Origin: Amycolatopsis nalaikhensis
GTDB lineage: Bacteria > Actinomycetota > Actinomycetes > Mycobacteriales > Pseudonocardiaceae
NCBI RefSeq assembly: GCF_030264295.1
Contig: NZ_CP127173.1
Span: forward strand, 689,501-753,500
Direction of reading: 5' to 3'
DNA length: 64,000 nt
Under the pieces are notes generated by a model. The model was given only the letters and a program-made list of their open reading frames with translations, was not told the DNA's origin and ran no database searches. Positions 16,979 to 25,268 of this stretch are shown here, in pieces; position 1 is the stretch's first letter; every line of letters starts with the position of its first letter. The position numbers were made by a program, and so were the translations under genes.

Positions 16979-18151
16979 ATGCTGCGCAAGCACATCGTCA
17001 TGGTCGGCTGCACCGCGCCGAGCCACGTCTACCCGTCGCTGGGCGTGATCCGCGAGCTGGTGCGCCGCGGGCACCGGGTGTCCTACGTCGTCGGTTCGCC
17101 GCTGGCGTCGCTGGTTTCCCCGACGGGCGCCGACGTCGTCGAGCACCCGACGATCTTCCCGCTGAGCGAGGCGGCGGTCTGGCCGGACGACCCGGCCGAC
17201 GCGATGCGGGTGTTCTTGGACGAGGCGATCGCGATCCACCCGGCGTTGACGGCCCGGTTCGACACCGACCGGCCCGACCTGCTGCTGTACGACATCGGCG
17301 GGCTGGGCGCGCCGCTGCTGGGCGAGCGGTACGGCGTCCCGGCGGTCCAGCTGTCGCCGACGCTGGTGGCCTGGGAGGGCTACGACGAGGACATGGCCGA
17401 GGTGATGGACCCGATCAAGACGTCACCGTCCGGAGTGGACTACGCGGCGACGTTCACCCGCTGGCTGGAGTCGAACGGCATCGTCGCCGACGCGTGGGAG
17501 TGGCTGAGCCGCCCGGCGCGGATCCTGTCGCTGATCCCGCGGGCGATGCAGCCGAACGCCGACCGGGTCGGTGCACACGTCCGGTTCGTGGGTCCGTGCC
17601 TGGATCCCTCGCGGTTGGCGGACCGGAGCTGGACACCGCCGGAGTCCGGGCGGCGGGTGCTGCTGGTGTCGTTCGGGACGGCTTTCACGGACCAGCTAGA
17701 CGTATACCGGGCGTGCGTTTCGGCGTTCGCGTCGGATTGGCACGTGGTGATTTCGTTGGGGAAACATGTTTCCGCTGCTTCGCTGGGGCCGTTGCCCGAT
17801 TCGGTGGAGGTGTACGAGTCGGTGCCGCAGCTGGCGGTGCTCGAGGCGGCGTCGGCATTCATCACGCACGCGGGCATGGGAGGGGCGACGGAGTCGTTGT
17901 GGTTCGGCGTCCCGACGGTGGCGATCCCCCAGGCGGCGGACCAGTTCGGCAACGCGGACCGGCTGGAAGCGCTCGGAGTGGGCCGTCATCTTCCGGCGGC
18001 GTCGGTGACGGAGTCTTCGCTGCGGGCGGCGGTCGAGGAGGTCGCGTCGCCGGCTTCGGTGGCGGCGCGGCTGGCCGAGCTGAAGGCTGAGGTTCGCAGT
18101 CACGGTGGCGTGTCCGCCGCGGCTGATGCCGTTGAGTCCTATTTGGAGTGA
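16979..18151 (+). CDS. Macrolide-type UDP-glycosyltransferase (OleD/MGT family)
   Basis: GT1-fold enzyme, 390 aa, the normal length for OleD/Mgt proteins that inactivate macrolides by adding glucose; others of the family glycosylate natural products. The N-terminal acceptor domain begins MVGCTAPSHVYPSLGVIRELVRRGH, with the conserved base histidine of the family possibly the His in SHVYPS. The C-terminal donor site has VLLVSFGTAF, VPQLAVLEAASAFITHAGMGGATESLWFGVPTVAIPQAADQ split over residues 280-320, including the phosphate-binding HAG and the DQ pair. The ATG follows AAGGAG. The leader ORF and hairpins upstream suggest drug-inducible expression. Its 3' end overlaps the converging caspase gene by 13 bp. 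Confidence 0.88.
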   Translation: MLRKHIVMVGCTAPSHVYPSLGVIRELVRRGHRVSYVVGSPLASLVSPTGADVVEHPTIFPLSEAAVWPDDPADAMRVFLDEAIAIHPALTARFDTDRPDLLLYDIGGLGAPLLGERYGVPAVQLSPTLVAWEGYDEDMAEVMDPIKTSPSGVDYAATFTRWLESNGIVADAWEWLSRPARILSLIPRAMQPNADRVGAHVRFVGPCLDPSRLADRSWTPPESGRRVLLVSFGTAFTDQLDVYRACVSAFASDWHVVISLGKHVSAASLGPLPDSVEVYESVPQLAVLEAASAFITHAGMGGATESLWFGVPTVAIPQAADQFGNADRLEALGVGRHLPAASVTESSLRAAVEEVASPASVAARLAELKAEVRSHGGVSAAADAVESYLE

Positions 18152-19470
18152 CGGAGGGCGAAAACCCCGAGGCCGAGGAAGATCCCGAAGAGCACCACGA
18201 GAAGCAGCATCAGCCAGCTTCCCGCGGCGCCGGACGCGAAGTACACGACGATCAGGACGAGGAGCAGCCCGGCCTGGATGAAGTGGATCTTCGCGTTCCG
18301 GATGGCTTTCTCGGCCTCGGGGCTCTTCGCAGCAGGTTGCGGCGGGCTCGCGGCCGCCTGAGCGGTGGGCCGGGGTGGTCGCCCGGCGGGTGGGACTTCG
18401 CGAGCAGGCACAGAGGGATTCGGCGCCACTGCGGCTGCCGGTCGCTCATCAGCAGCGGGAACTTCGGCTACCGGCGGCACCTCGGCAACCACCTGCACTT
18501 CCGCCGTCCCGCCGGATTCGCCCGGCCCGGCCGCCTCCGCCACCCAGGCGGCCGCGGCTCCCGACACCGTCCGGCTGTCGTCCTCGACCAACCTCCGGAT
18601 CTCCGCCGCGGTCCGCTCCCGCACCACGTCATTCCCCACCCGGTTCAGCCGCTTCAACCCCTCGAGCGCGCTCAACCGGTCGGCCGCGATCGGGCTCGAC
18701 AGACCGTGTCCCAAGTACTCCGGCAACGTCCACCGCGGGTTCCTCGCCAGCACGATGCGTCCCTCCACATCGGACTGGTGCTTCGGCCGCTGGCGGGGCA
18801 TCTCCGCCACCACCCGCTCGTGGACGTAGCTGTACAGCTCGTCCACCGTCACGTCGCCGTCGCCGTCGAGGTCCGCGCTTCCGTCTCGCAGGCCCGCCAC
18901 CAGGTGCCTCGTGAACACCGAACGGGCCGCCGAGCCCACCACCGCGTCGCCTTCGAACGAATACTGCGTCGCGTCCGATGCCGTCAGCACCGCGCGGCCC
19001 CGGCCCTGGAACCGCTCCAGCGTGTGCACGTCCGTGCCCGCCTTCGCCAGCCTTCCCGCCGGGAACGCCCCGCTGTAGCAGCAGTCCAGCACCAGCACCT
19101 TCTGCCGCGACGCGCAGCCCGCCATCGCCCGGTCGACCAGCTCCGCCGCCAGTCCCGTGAACATCAGGCTGTCCCGGCGCGTGTTCGTCATCGCCAGGTA
19201 CAGGCTCCCGTCGTCGTCCTTGACGCCGTGGCCGGTGAAGTACAGCAACGTCAGCTCGTCGCGACGGCGGCCGCGGTAGAACTCGCCGATCGCCTCCCCC
19301 ACCACGTGGTGCGGCTGGTCGATCAGCGTCGTGACTTCGAAGCCCGCGATCGACGGGTCGCGCAGCACCGAAGCCAGCTCGCGCGCGTCCCCGCCGGGGG
19401 CGGTCAAGCGCTTCAACGCCGGGTCGGCGTACGTTTCGGTGGCGATCAGCAGCGCGTGCCGGCTAGGCAT
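18139..19470 (-). CDS. Caspase-like (C14) protease with C-terminal membrane anchor
   Basis: A 443-aa protein. The N-terminal caspase/metacaspase domain (residues 1-250) has the His in LLYFTGHGVKD and the Cys in VLVLDCCYSGAF. A GDGDVTVDELYSYVHERV segment ends the domain, a helical stretch follows (250-310), then an Ala/Pro/Glu-rich linker (about 310-390), and two hydrophobic helices close the C-terminus (IQAGLLLVLIVVYFA, LMLLLVVLFGIFLGLGV). It overlaps the EACC1 gene by 8 bp. In the conflict systems described by the Aravind group, caspase effectors are paired with EACC1 and act as toxins released on infection. Membrane attachment suggests surveillance at the inner membrane. Confidence 0.88.
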   Translation of the reverse strand: MPSRHALLIATETYADPALKRLTAPGGDARELASVLRDPSIAGFEVTTLIDQPHHVVGEAIGEFYRGRRRDELTLLYFTGHGVKDDDGSLYLAMTNTRRDSLMFTGLAAELVDRAMAGCASRQKVLVLDCCYSGAFPAGRLAKAGTDVHTLERFQGRGRAVLTASDATQYSFEGDAVVGSAARSVFTRHLVAGLRDGSADLDGDGDVTVDELYSYVHERVVAEMPRQRPKHQSDVEGRIVLARNPRWTLPEYLGHGLSSPIAADRLSALEGLKRLNRVGNDVVRERTAAEIRRLVEDDSRTVSGAAAAWVAEAAGPGESGGTAEVQVVAEVPPVAEVPAADERPAAAVAPNPSVPAREVPPAGRPPRPTAQAAASPPQPAAKSPEAEKAIRNAKIHFIQAGLLLVLIVVYFASGAAGSWLMLLLVVLFGIFLGLGVFALRHSK

Positions 19471-19846
19471 GGCGCCGGACGAAGGCGTCGATCAGCTGCT
19501 GCCGCTCCGCCGAGGACGCGCGCTCCAGCTCGACCGTGTCGCCGTCGATCGTCAGCTTGATCCTGTGCTTGCCCGACTGCCTGCCCAGCCAGTCCTTCAG
19601 CGTCTCCACCAGCCCCGGGAACACCCCGCCCGCCGCGCTGAACGCCACCATCAACGACCCGATCGTCACCGGGTCCGCGCCCTTCGCCCCTTCGGGCAGC
19701 TCACCCGCCGGGACGGCCGCCCGCACGTCGACGTCCAGCTCGCCCAGCTCGGCCCGCAGCCGCCGGGACAGCAGGTCCAGCTCCTCGGCGTCCGAGTCGT
19801 CCGCCGACAGGCTCAGCAACGCCCGGCGCGTGTCCGGTTCGGTCAT
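19463..19846 (-). CDS. EACC1-type effector-associated component
   Basis: A 127-aa protein matching the effector-associated constant component 1 pattern: SADDSDAEELDLLSRRLRAEL, then VDVRAAVPAGELPEGAKGADPVTIGSLMVAF, a hydrophobic Gly-rich middle, LVETLKDWLGRQ and a C-terminal strand pair (IKLTIDGDTVELERASS). ATG 19846 is preferred; an ATG 9 bp upstream (MARMTEP) is possible. EACC1 proteins are found with varied effectors in actinobacterial NTP-dependent conflict systems. Here the effector is the caspase encoded immediately behind it with an 8-bp overlap. Confidence 0.85.
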   Translation of the reverse strand: MTEPDTRRALLSLSADDSDAEELDLLSRRLRAELGELDVDVRAAVPAGELPEGAKGADPVTIGSLMVAFSAAGGVFPGLVETLKDWLGRQSGKHRIKLTIDGDTVELERASSAERQQLIDAFVRRHA

Positions 19847-19899
19847 GCGCGCCATGGTCCGCCCGGAGTGCCCGGGGGACAAGGGCCGATCGGGCAACG

Positions 19900-21618
19900 T
19901 CAGGCGCGGATCTCGTTGAGGTAGTTGTAGATCGTGTAGCGCGTGACGTCGAGGCGCCCGGCCAGGTGGTCGACCGCGTCCTTGATGAGGAAATAACCGG
20001 CTTCGTCGAGCTCCCGCACCACCGCCGCCTTGTGGCGCTTCTTCATCAGGTCCACCGGGATGCCCGCCTTCGCCACCGCCCGGTCGACCAGGAACCGCTG
20101 CAGGCTGTCGACGTCCGGTGGGAAAGTCTCCGGCTCGCCGTTGCCGCCGGGGGACGCACCCGTGTCGACGCTGTTGACGCACAGGCAGCCGACCGCGACG
20201 CCGTCGGCGTCGCGCAGGAACAGCGTCGACGAGCGGATCGGGCGGCCGTCCGGGCCGTGCGTGCGGTAGTTCGTCAGGTCCTGTGTCGTGCCGCGGCGGA
20301 CCAGGCCGAGCAGCAGGTCCGTCATCGGCCCGCCGACGCTGCGGCCGGTCAGGTCGCCCGCGATGGCGATGATCGAGTCCGGCAGCCTGCTCAGGTCGTG
20401 CAGCAGCACCTCGTTGCCCGGCCCGAGCATCGCCGCCAGCCCCGGGATCGCCGGGACCAGCGCGGTCAGCACGTCGTGCGTCGTCGCCCCGGCCGCCGGG
20501 ACGACCAGGGGCTCCCGCGGCGCGGTCAGGGTTTCCAGCGCCGAGCGCAGCAGGTCGGCCGCGGCCGCCGGGGTCGAGGCGTGCGGGGACAGCCGGACGT
20601 GCTCGGGCCGCACGGTCGCCGCGATCCCGGCGTTGGCCAGCGCCGCCCCGACCTGCTCGGCCGGGTGGCCGGGCAGGGTGAACGCCAGGATTCCGGCGCG
20701 GCGGTCGACCGCCGAGACGACTTCGGCGCCGCACGAGGCCAGGACCTCTTCGAACGACGCGAGCCGTTCGGCGATGCGGGCCGCGATCGCGCCGACCCCG
20801 GCGTCCTCGACCAGTTCGAGGGCCTCGGCGAACGCGCCGGACGTGATCGGGCTCAGGTTCGAGATCGACCACGCCTGCGCGGTGCCGTCCGGCGGGTGGA
20901 TCTCGTCGTCGAACAGGCCCGGGTCGCGGGCGCCGGTCCAGCCCGACAGGATCGGGTCCATCCGGTCCAAAGCGCGGTCCGAAAGCACCGCGAAGCCGGT
21001 GCCCCAGCCCGCGCGCAGCCACTTCTGCCCGCCGACGACCAGGACGTCGGCGACCTCCCACGGCTCCTCGACGACGCCGAAGCCCTGGATGCCGTCGACG
21101 ACCAGCAGCCGGTCGCCGACGACGTCGCGCAGCGCGGCGAGGTCGGCGCGGTAGCCGGTGCGGAAGTCGACCGCGCTGACGCTGACGGTCGTGATCTCCG
21201 GCGTCAGCGCTTCGGCGACGCGCTCAGGCGTGACATAACCGCTGGTCAGGCGACGCACGCGAAGCCGCCCGGCTTGCTCGGCCCGGGCCCACGGGTAGGT
21301 GTTGGCGGGGAACTCCGCCGCCGACACGAGCACCTCGCCGGAGCTGTGGAACGCGGCCTGGAACAAGCCGAGGCTCGTGTGCGGCAGCAGGACCGTGTGG
21401 TCGGTGTCCGAACCGGACAGCCGCGCGGCGGCGGCCTTGGCGCGGACCTCCTGCCGCATCAGCTTGTCCACAGTGGACGGACCGGAGGTGGTGGCCTGGT
21501 CGAGCAGGGCGGCCGTCGTGTCGAGCACCGCGTGCGACGGCGGCCCGAAGCGGGCGAAGTCGAGGTAGCCGGCGGGCTCGTCGAACTGGAGCAGGTACCG
21601 GGGCGAAATCCGCGTCAC
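19900..21618 (-). CDS. Class V aminotransferase fused to a YheO/DauR-type regulator
   Basis: A 572-aa fusion. Residues 1-355 are a PLP-dependent class V aminotransferase/cysteine-desulfurase fold (LLPHTSLGLFQAAF cofactor site, VSAVDFRTGYRADL, LLVVDGIQGFGV, and the Schiff-base lysine in VVGGQKWLRAGWG). From about 365 the protein continues as a YheO-like PAS domain (LGPGNEVLLHDLSRLPDSIIAIAGDLTGRSVGG broken over residues 385-420) and ends in a DauR-type helix-turn-helix (KAAVVRELDEAGYFLIKDAVDHLA, VTRYTIYNYLNEIR). It starts at GTG overlapping the ABC ATPase stop, so it is the last gene of an amino-acid uptake operon. It could sense the imported amino compound, act on it and control the operon; the substrate is unknown. 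Confidence 0.85.
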   Translation of the reverse strand: MTRISPRYLLQFDEPAGYLDFARFGPPSHAVLDTTAALLDQATTSGPSTVDKLMRQEVRAKAAAARLSGSDTDHTVLLPHTSLGLFQAAFHSSGEVLVSAAEFPANTYPWARAEQAGRLRVRRLTSGYVTPERVAEALTPEITTVSVSAVDFRTGYRADLAALRDVVGDRLLVVDGIQGFGVVEEPWEVADVLVVGGQKWLRAGWGTGFAVLSDRALDRMDPILSGWTGARDPGLFDDEIHPPDGTAQAWSISNLSPITSGAFAEALELVEDAGVGAIAARIAERLASFEEVLASCGAEVVSAVDRRAGILAFTLPGHPAEQVGAALANAGIAATVRPEHVRLSPHASTPAAAADLLRSALETLTAPREPLVVPAAGATTHDVLTALVPAIPGLAAMLGPGNEVLLHDLSRLPDSIIAIAGDLTGRSVGGPMTDLLLGLVRRGTTQDLTNYRTHGPDGRPIRSSTLFLRDADGVAVGCLCVNSVDTGASPGGNGEPETFPPDVDSLQRFLVDRAVAKAGIPVDLMKKRHKAAVVRELDEAGYFLIKDAVDHLAGRLDVTRYTIYNYLNEIRA

Positions 21619-22388
21619 GCGAGGATCCTCGCCAGGAACTGCCGGGTCCGTTCGTGCTTCGGCGCACTCAGCACCTGCGACGGCGGCCCGGTCTCGACGA
21701 CGGCGCCGTCGGCCAGGAACACCACTTCGTCGGCGGCCTCCGCGGCGAAGCTCATCTCGTGCGTCACGACGACCATCGTCATCCCCTCCCCCGCCAACGT
21801 ACTCATCACTTCCAGGACCTCGCCGACCAGCTCCGGGTCCAGCGCGGACGTCGGTTCGTCGAACAGCATCAGCTTCGGCTTCATCGCCAGCGACCGCGCG
21901 ATCGCGACGCGCTGCTGCTGCCCGCCGGACAGCTGCGCCGGGTAGGCGTCGGCGCGGTGCGCGAGCCCGACCCGGTCCAGCAGTTCGAGGCCCTGCTTGC
22001 GGGCGTCTTCGGCGCGCAGGCCGAGCACCCGGATCGGGCCCTCGACGACGTTCTCCAGCGCCGTCCGGTGCGCGAACAGGTTGAACCGCTGGAACACCAT
22101 CCCGATGTCCCGGCGTTGGCGCGCCACGTCGCGTTCGCGCAGCTCGTACAGCTTGCCGCCGCGCTGCCGGAACCCGATCGGCTCGCCGTCGACCCAGATC
22201 TGCCCGGCGTCGATCGTCTCCAGGTGGTTGATGCAGCGCAGGAACGTGCTCTTCCCGGCGCCGGACGGCCCGAGCAGGCAGACGACCTGTCCCTTGTGGA
22301 CGTCGAGGTCGATGCCGCCGAGGACTTCGGTGTGGCCGTAGGACTTCCGGACGCCGACGGCGCGCAGCAGTGGTTCAGACACGGGCAC
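21615..22388 (-). CDS. Polar amino-acid ABC transporter ATP-binding protein
   Basis: GlnQ/HisP-type ATPase, 257 aa. Walker A LLGPSGAGKSTFLRCIN, Q-loop MVFQRFNLFAH, signature LSGGQQQRVAIARSLAM, Walker B LMLFDEPTSALDPE and switch VVTHEMSFAAEAAD. It overlaps the permease gene by 14 bp upstream and the aminotransferase-regulator fusion by 4 bp downstream, so these form one operon with the binding protein. Confidence 0.94.
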   Translation of the reverse strand: MPVSEPLLRAVGVRKSYGHTEVLGGIDLDVHKGQVVCLLGPSGAGKSTFLRCINHLETIDAGQIWVDGEPIGFRQRGGKLYELRERDVARQRRDIGMVFQRFNLFAHRTALENVVEGPIRVLGLRAEDARKQGLELLDRVGLAHRADAYPAQLSGGQQQRVAIARSLAMKPKLMLFDEPTSALDPELVGEVLEVMSTLAGEGMTMVVVTHEMSFAAEAADEVVFLADGAVVETGPPSQVLSAPKHERTRQFLARILA

Positions 22389-23253
22389 TCCTCACCAGCG
22401 GCACGCCGCGCAACGCCTTGCCCGCGCGAGCGAGCGGCCCGCGGTCCGCTTGACCGAACGCGCGTTCCAGGTAGTGCTGGCCGACCCCGGCGACGGTCAC
22501 CACGACCATGTACCAGACGGCCGCGGCCAGCAGCGTCTCCATGACCAGCAGGTTGTTGGACGAGATGTTGTTGGCCGCGTGGATCAGCTCGGTCACGCCG
22601 ATCACCGACGCCATCGACGTGCCCTTGAGCATGTTGATGAAGTCGTTGCCGGTCGGCGGGATGATCACGCGCATGGCCTGCGGCAGCACGACCCGGCGCA
22701 GCGTCGCCGCCGGGGTCATGCCGATCGACTTCGCCGCCTCGGTCTGCCCGTTGTCGACGCTGTTCAGCCCGGCCCGGACGATCTCGGCCATGTACGCGCT
22801 TTCGTTGAGCGCCAGGCCGAGGAACGCGGCGGTGAACGCGCTGATCAGCACGTTCGTCTGCTCGTGGACCAGGAACGGGATGTCGATCACCGGGAAGACG
22901 AGCGCCAGGTTGTACCAGAGCAGGATCTGCAGCAGCACCGGCAGCCCGCGGAAGATCCAGATGTACCCGGCGGCGAACCACCGGGCGACCGGGTTGGCGC
23001 TGCGCCGCAGCAGGGCGATGACGATGCCCAGCACGATCGCGACGGCCTGCGACAGCACCGCCAGGACGACCGTGTTGAGCAGGCCGGTCGCCATCACCCT
23101 GTAGAAGACGAAGTCCGGGACCTGGTCCCACGCGATCTGCGCGTTGCCGAGGGCGATGCCCAGCAGCACGAGCAGCGCGATGATGATCGCCGCGGCGACC
23201 CACCGGCCCCAGTGGCGGAGCCGGACGATGGGCAATGGCTCAGGAGCCGCCAT
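22375..23253 (-). CDS. Polar amino-acid ABC transporter permease
   Basis: HisMQ-type permease, 292 aa, with about five or six membrane segments (WGRWVAAAIIIALLVLLGIA at the N-terminus, LLNTVVLAVLSQAVAIVLGIVIAL, LLAAAVWYMVVVTVAGVGQHYLE). The family motif ALNESAYMAEIVRAGLNSVDNGQTEAAKSIGM, spread over about residues 150-182, is the ATPase contact loop. The single permease probably forms a homodimer. It overlaps both neighbours by 14 bp. Confidence 0.93.
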   Translation of the reverse strand: MAAPEPLPIVRLRHWGRWVAAAIIIALLVLLGIALGNAQIAWDQVPDFVFYRVMATGLLNTVVLAVLSQAVAIVLGIVIALLRRSANPVARWFAAGYIWIFRGLPVLLQILLWYNLALVFPVIDIPFLVHEQTNVLISAFTAAFLGLALNESAYMAEIVRAGLNSVDNGQTEAAKSIGMTPAATLRRVVLPQAMRVIIPPTGNDFINMLKGTSMASVIGVTELIHAANNISSNNLLVMETLLAAAVWYMVVVTVAGVGQHYLERAFGQADRGPLARAGKALRGVPLVRSARV

Positions 23254-24187
23254 TGATGGCAGCCTCCTTGATCGCGCCCTGCTCGACGCCCCAGGCCTGC
23301 AGGATCTTGCCGTAGGTGCCGTCGGCGATCAGGGCCTGCAGCGCCTTCCGCACGGAGTCGCGCAACGCCGTGTTGGCCTTGTTGACGCCGATGCCGTACG
23401 GGCCGCCGTCGATCGGCTCGCCCGGGACGACCTCGAAGAACTTGCCGTCACCGGCCGTGCGCGAGATGTAGACGGCGCTGGGGAGGTCGTTGAGGATCGC
23501 CTGGACGCGGCCGGTGCGCAGCTGGTTCTGGTTCTGGTTGTCGCTGTCGGTCGCGGTGACGGTGAGCGCGGGCTTGCCGGCCTGGGTGCACTTCGTGCTC
23601 TGCGCCTCGGCGAACTTCTGGTGGCTGGTGCCCTGCACGACGGCGACGTTCTTGCCGCACAGGGTGTCCGGGCCGGTGATGCCGTCCGGGTTGCCCTTGC
23701 GGATCATGATCGTGATGCCCGAGGTGAAGTAGTCGACGAAGTCGATCTGCGCCTGGCGGGCCTTGGTGTCGTTCATCCCGGCCATGGTCAGGTCGATGCG
23801 GCCGGACTGGAGGCTGGTGATCAGCGAGCCGAACGCCATGTCCTGATGGCTCACGGTGACGCCGAGCTTGGCGGCGATGGCCTTGGCGAGGTCGACCTCG
23901 TAGCCGATCGGCGTCTTGCCGTCGGCGGCGTAGAAGTTGTTGGGCGCGGACTGCAGGTTCGACGCCAGGTGCAGGCCCGCCTGCTTGACGGTGTCCGGCA
24001 GACCCGCGTTGAGCTGGGCGTCCTTCTGCACGCCCTGGACGATCGCGGCGGTGTCCGGGATGCCGGACGCGGGCGCGCCGGCGGCCTGCGACGTCCCGCC
24101 CGCGCCGTCCGGACCGCCACCACAAGCCGTCACGAGGACGGCAAGGCTCGCGAGCAACACCGCCTGCGCGGCACGGGAACGGGACAT
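23240..24187 (-). CDS. Polar amino-acid ABC transporter substrate-binding lipoprotein
   Basis: SBP family 3 protein, 315 aa, with a lipoprotein signal (AVLLASLAVLVTACGGG, lipobox Cys near residue 22). The bilobed domain shows NNFYAADGKTPIGYEVDLAKAIAAKLG, GRIDLTMAGMNDTKARQAQIDFVDYF spread over residues 138-170, and TLCGKNVAVVQGTSHQKFA, the usual amino-acid-binding signatures. Specificity is not readable. It is the first gene of the uptake operon; paired direct repeats in the promoter gap are a likely operator. Confidence 0.93.
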   Translation of the reverse strand: MSRSRAAQAVLLASLAVLVTACGGGPDGAGGTSQAAGAPASGIPDTAAIVQGVQKDAQLNAGLPDTVKQAGLHLASNLQSAPNNFYAADGKTPIGYEVDLAKAIAAKLGVTVSHQDMAFGSLITSLQSGRIDLTMAGMNDTKARQAQIDFVDYFTSGITIMIRKGNPDGITGPDTLCGKNVAVVQGTSHQKFAEAQSTKCTQAGKPALTVTATDSDNQNQNQLRTGRVQAILNDLPSAVYISRTAGDGKFFEVVPGEPIDGGPYGIGVNKANTALRDSVRKALQALIADGTYGKILQAWGVEQGAIKEAAINGGS

Positions 24188-24222
24188 AACGGACCTCCAC
24201 TGTTCGGCTGGCCGGAACGCTA

Positions 24223-24258
24223 CAACTCGTTGTTGAAGAGGTCAACTGGCTGTTGAAG
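24223..24258. promoter_or_regulatory. Two 16-bp direct repeats, candidate operator
   Basis: CAACTCGTTGTTGAAG (24223-24238) and CAACTGGCTGTTGAAG (24243-24258) repeat with a 20-bp period, two helical turns, and each contains CAAC-N5-GTTG. They lie between the divergent binding-protein and oxidoreductase starts. The DauR-type domain of the fusion protein at 19900-21618 is a plausible binder. Confidence 0.6.
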
Positions 24259-24284
24259 TTTTTGCCCACTGCTAGCTTCGCGGC

Positions 24285-25268
24285 ATGAACCTGCGGATCG
24301 GCATCCTGGGCGCGGCCCGCATCGCTCCGGCCGCCCTGGTCAAGCCCGCCTCATCGCTGTCGACGGTCTCGGTCACGGCGGTCGCCGCCCGGTCTCTCGA
24401 GCGCGCGCAAGCGTTTGCCTCGCGGCATCGGATCCCGGCCGCGTACGGGTCCTACGAGGAGCTGCTGGCGGATCCGGACATCGACGCCGTGTACAACCCG
24501 CTGCCGAACGGCCTCCACGGCCGCTGGACCCGGGCGGCGCTGGAAGCGGGCAAGCACGTGCTGTGCGAGAAGCCGTTCACGGCGAACGCGGCGGAGGCCC
24601 GGGAGATCGCTTCGCTGGCTGAGACCTCGGGCCGCGTCGTGATGGAGGCGTTCCACTACCGCTACCACCCGCTGGCGCTGCGGGCCGAGGAGATCGTGGC
24701 GTCGGGCGAGCTGGGTTCTCTCGTCCGCGTCGAGACGGCGTTGTGCTTCCCGCTGCCGAAGTTCTCGGACATCCGCTACGACTACCGCCTGGCGGGCGGC
24801 GCGACGATGGACGCGGGCTGCTACGCGGTCCACATGGCCCGGGTGTTCGGCGGCGAGACGCCGTCGGTGGTCTCGGCGTCGGCGAAGCTGCGGTCACCCG
24901 GGATCGACCGGGCGATGACGGCGGAGCTGCGGTTTCCGTCCGGGCACACCGGGCGGGTGACGTGCTCGATGTGGTCGTCGTCGCTGCTGCGGATCAGCGC
25001 GAAGGTGGTGGGCTCGAAGGGGTCGTTGTCGGTGCTGAACCCGGTGATGCCCCAGGCGTACCACCGGTTTTCGGTGCGGGTCGGCGGGCACCGGCGCACG
25101 GAGAAGTTCCCGCGCCGGGCGTCGTACGACTACCAGCTGGACGCGTTCGCGGCGGCGGTGCTGGAGGGGGCACCGGTGAAGACGTCGGCGGCGGACGCGG
25201 TCGAGACGATGACGGTGATCGACGAGATCTACCGCGCGGCCGGGCTCCCGCTGCGCGAACCGAGCTGA
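24285..25268 (+). CDS. Gfo/Idh/MocA-family oxidoreductase
   Basis: NAD(P)-dependent sugar or polyol dehydrogenase family, 327 aa. The Rossmann start is IGILGAARIAPAALV; YNPLPNGLHGRWTRAALEAGKHVLCEKPF, over residues 70-100, holds the conserved EKP motif. The C-terminal alpha/beta domain has MDAGCYAVHMARVFGG in the active-site position. Substrate unknown. It is divergent from the amino-acid transporter and its last 40 bp overlap the converging NADAR gene. Confidence 0.9.
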   Translation: MNLRIGILGAARIAPAALVKPASSLSTVSVTAVAARSLERAQAFASRHRIPAAYGSYEELLADPDIDAVYNPLPNGLHGRWTRAALEAGKHVLCEKPFTANAAEAREIASLAETSGRVVMEAFHYRYHPLALRAEEIVASGELGSLVRVETALCFPLPKFSDIRYDYRLAGGATMDAGCYAVHMARVFGGETPSVVSASAKLRSPGIDRAMTAELRFPSGHTGRVTCSMWSSSLLRISAKVVGSKGSLSVLNPVMPQAYHRFSVRVGGHRRTEKFPRRASYDYQLDAFAAAVLEGAPVKTSAADAVETMTVIDEIYRAAGLPLREPS

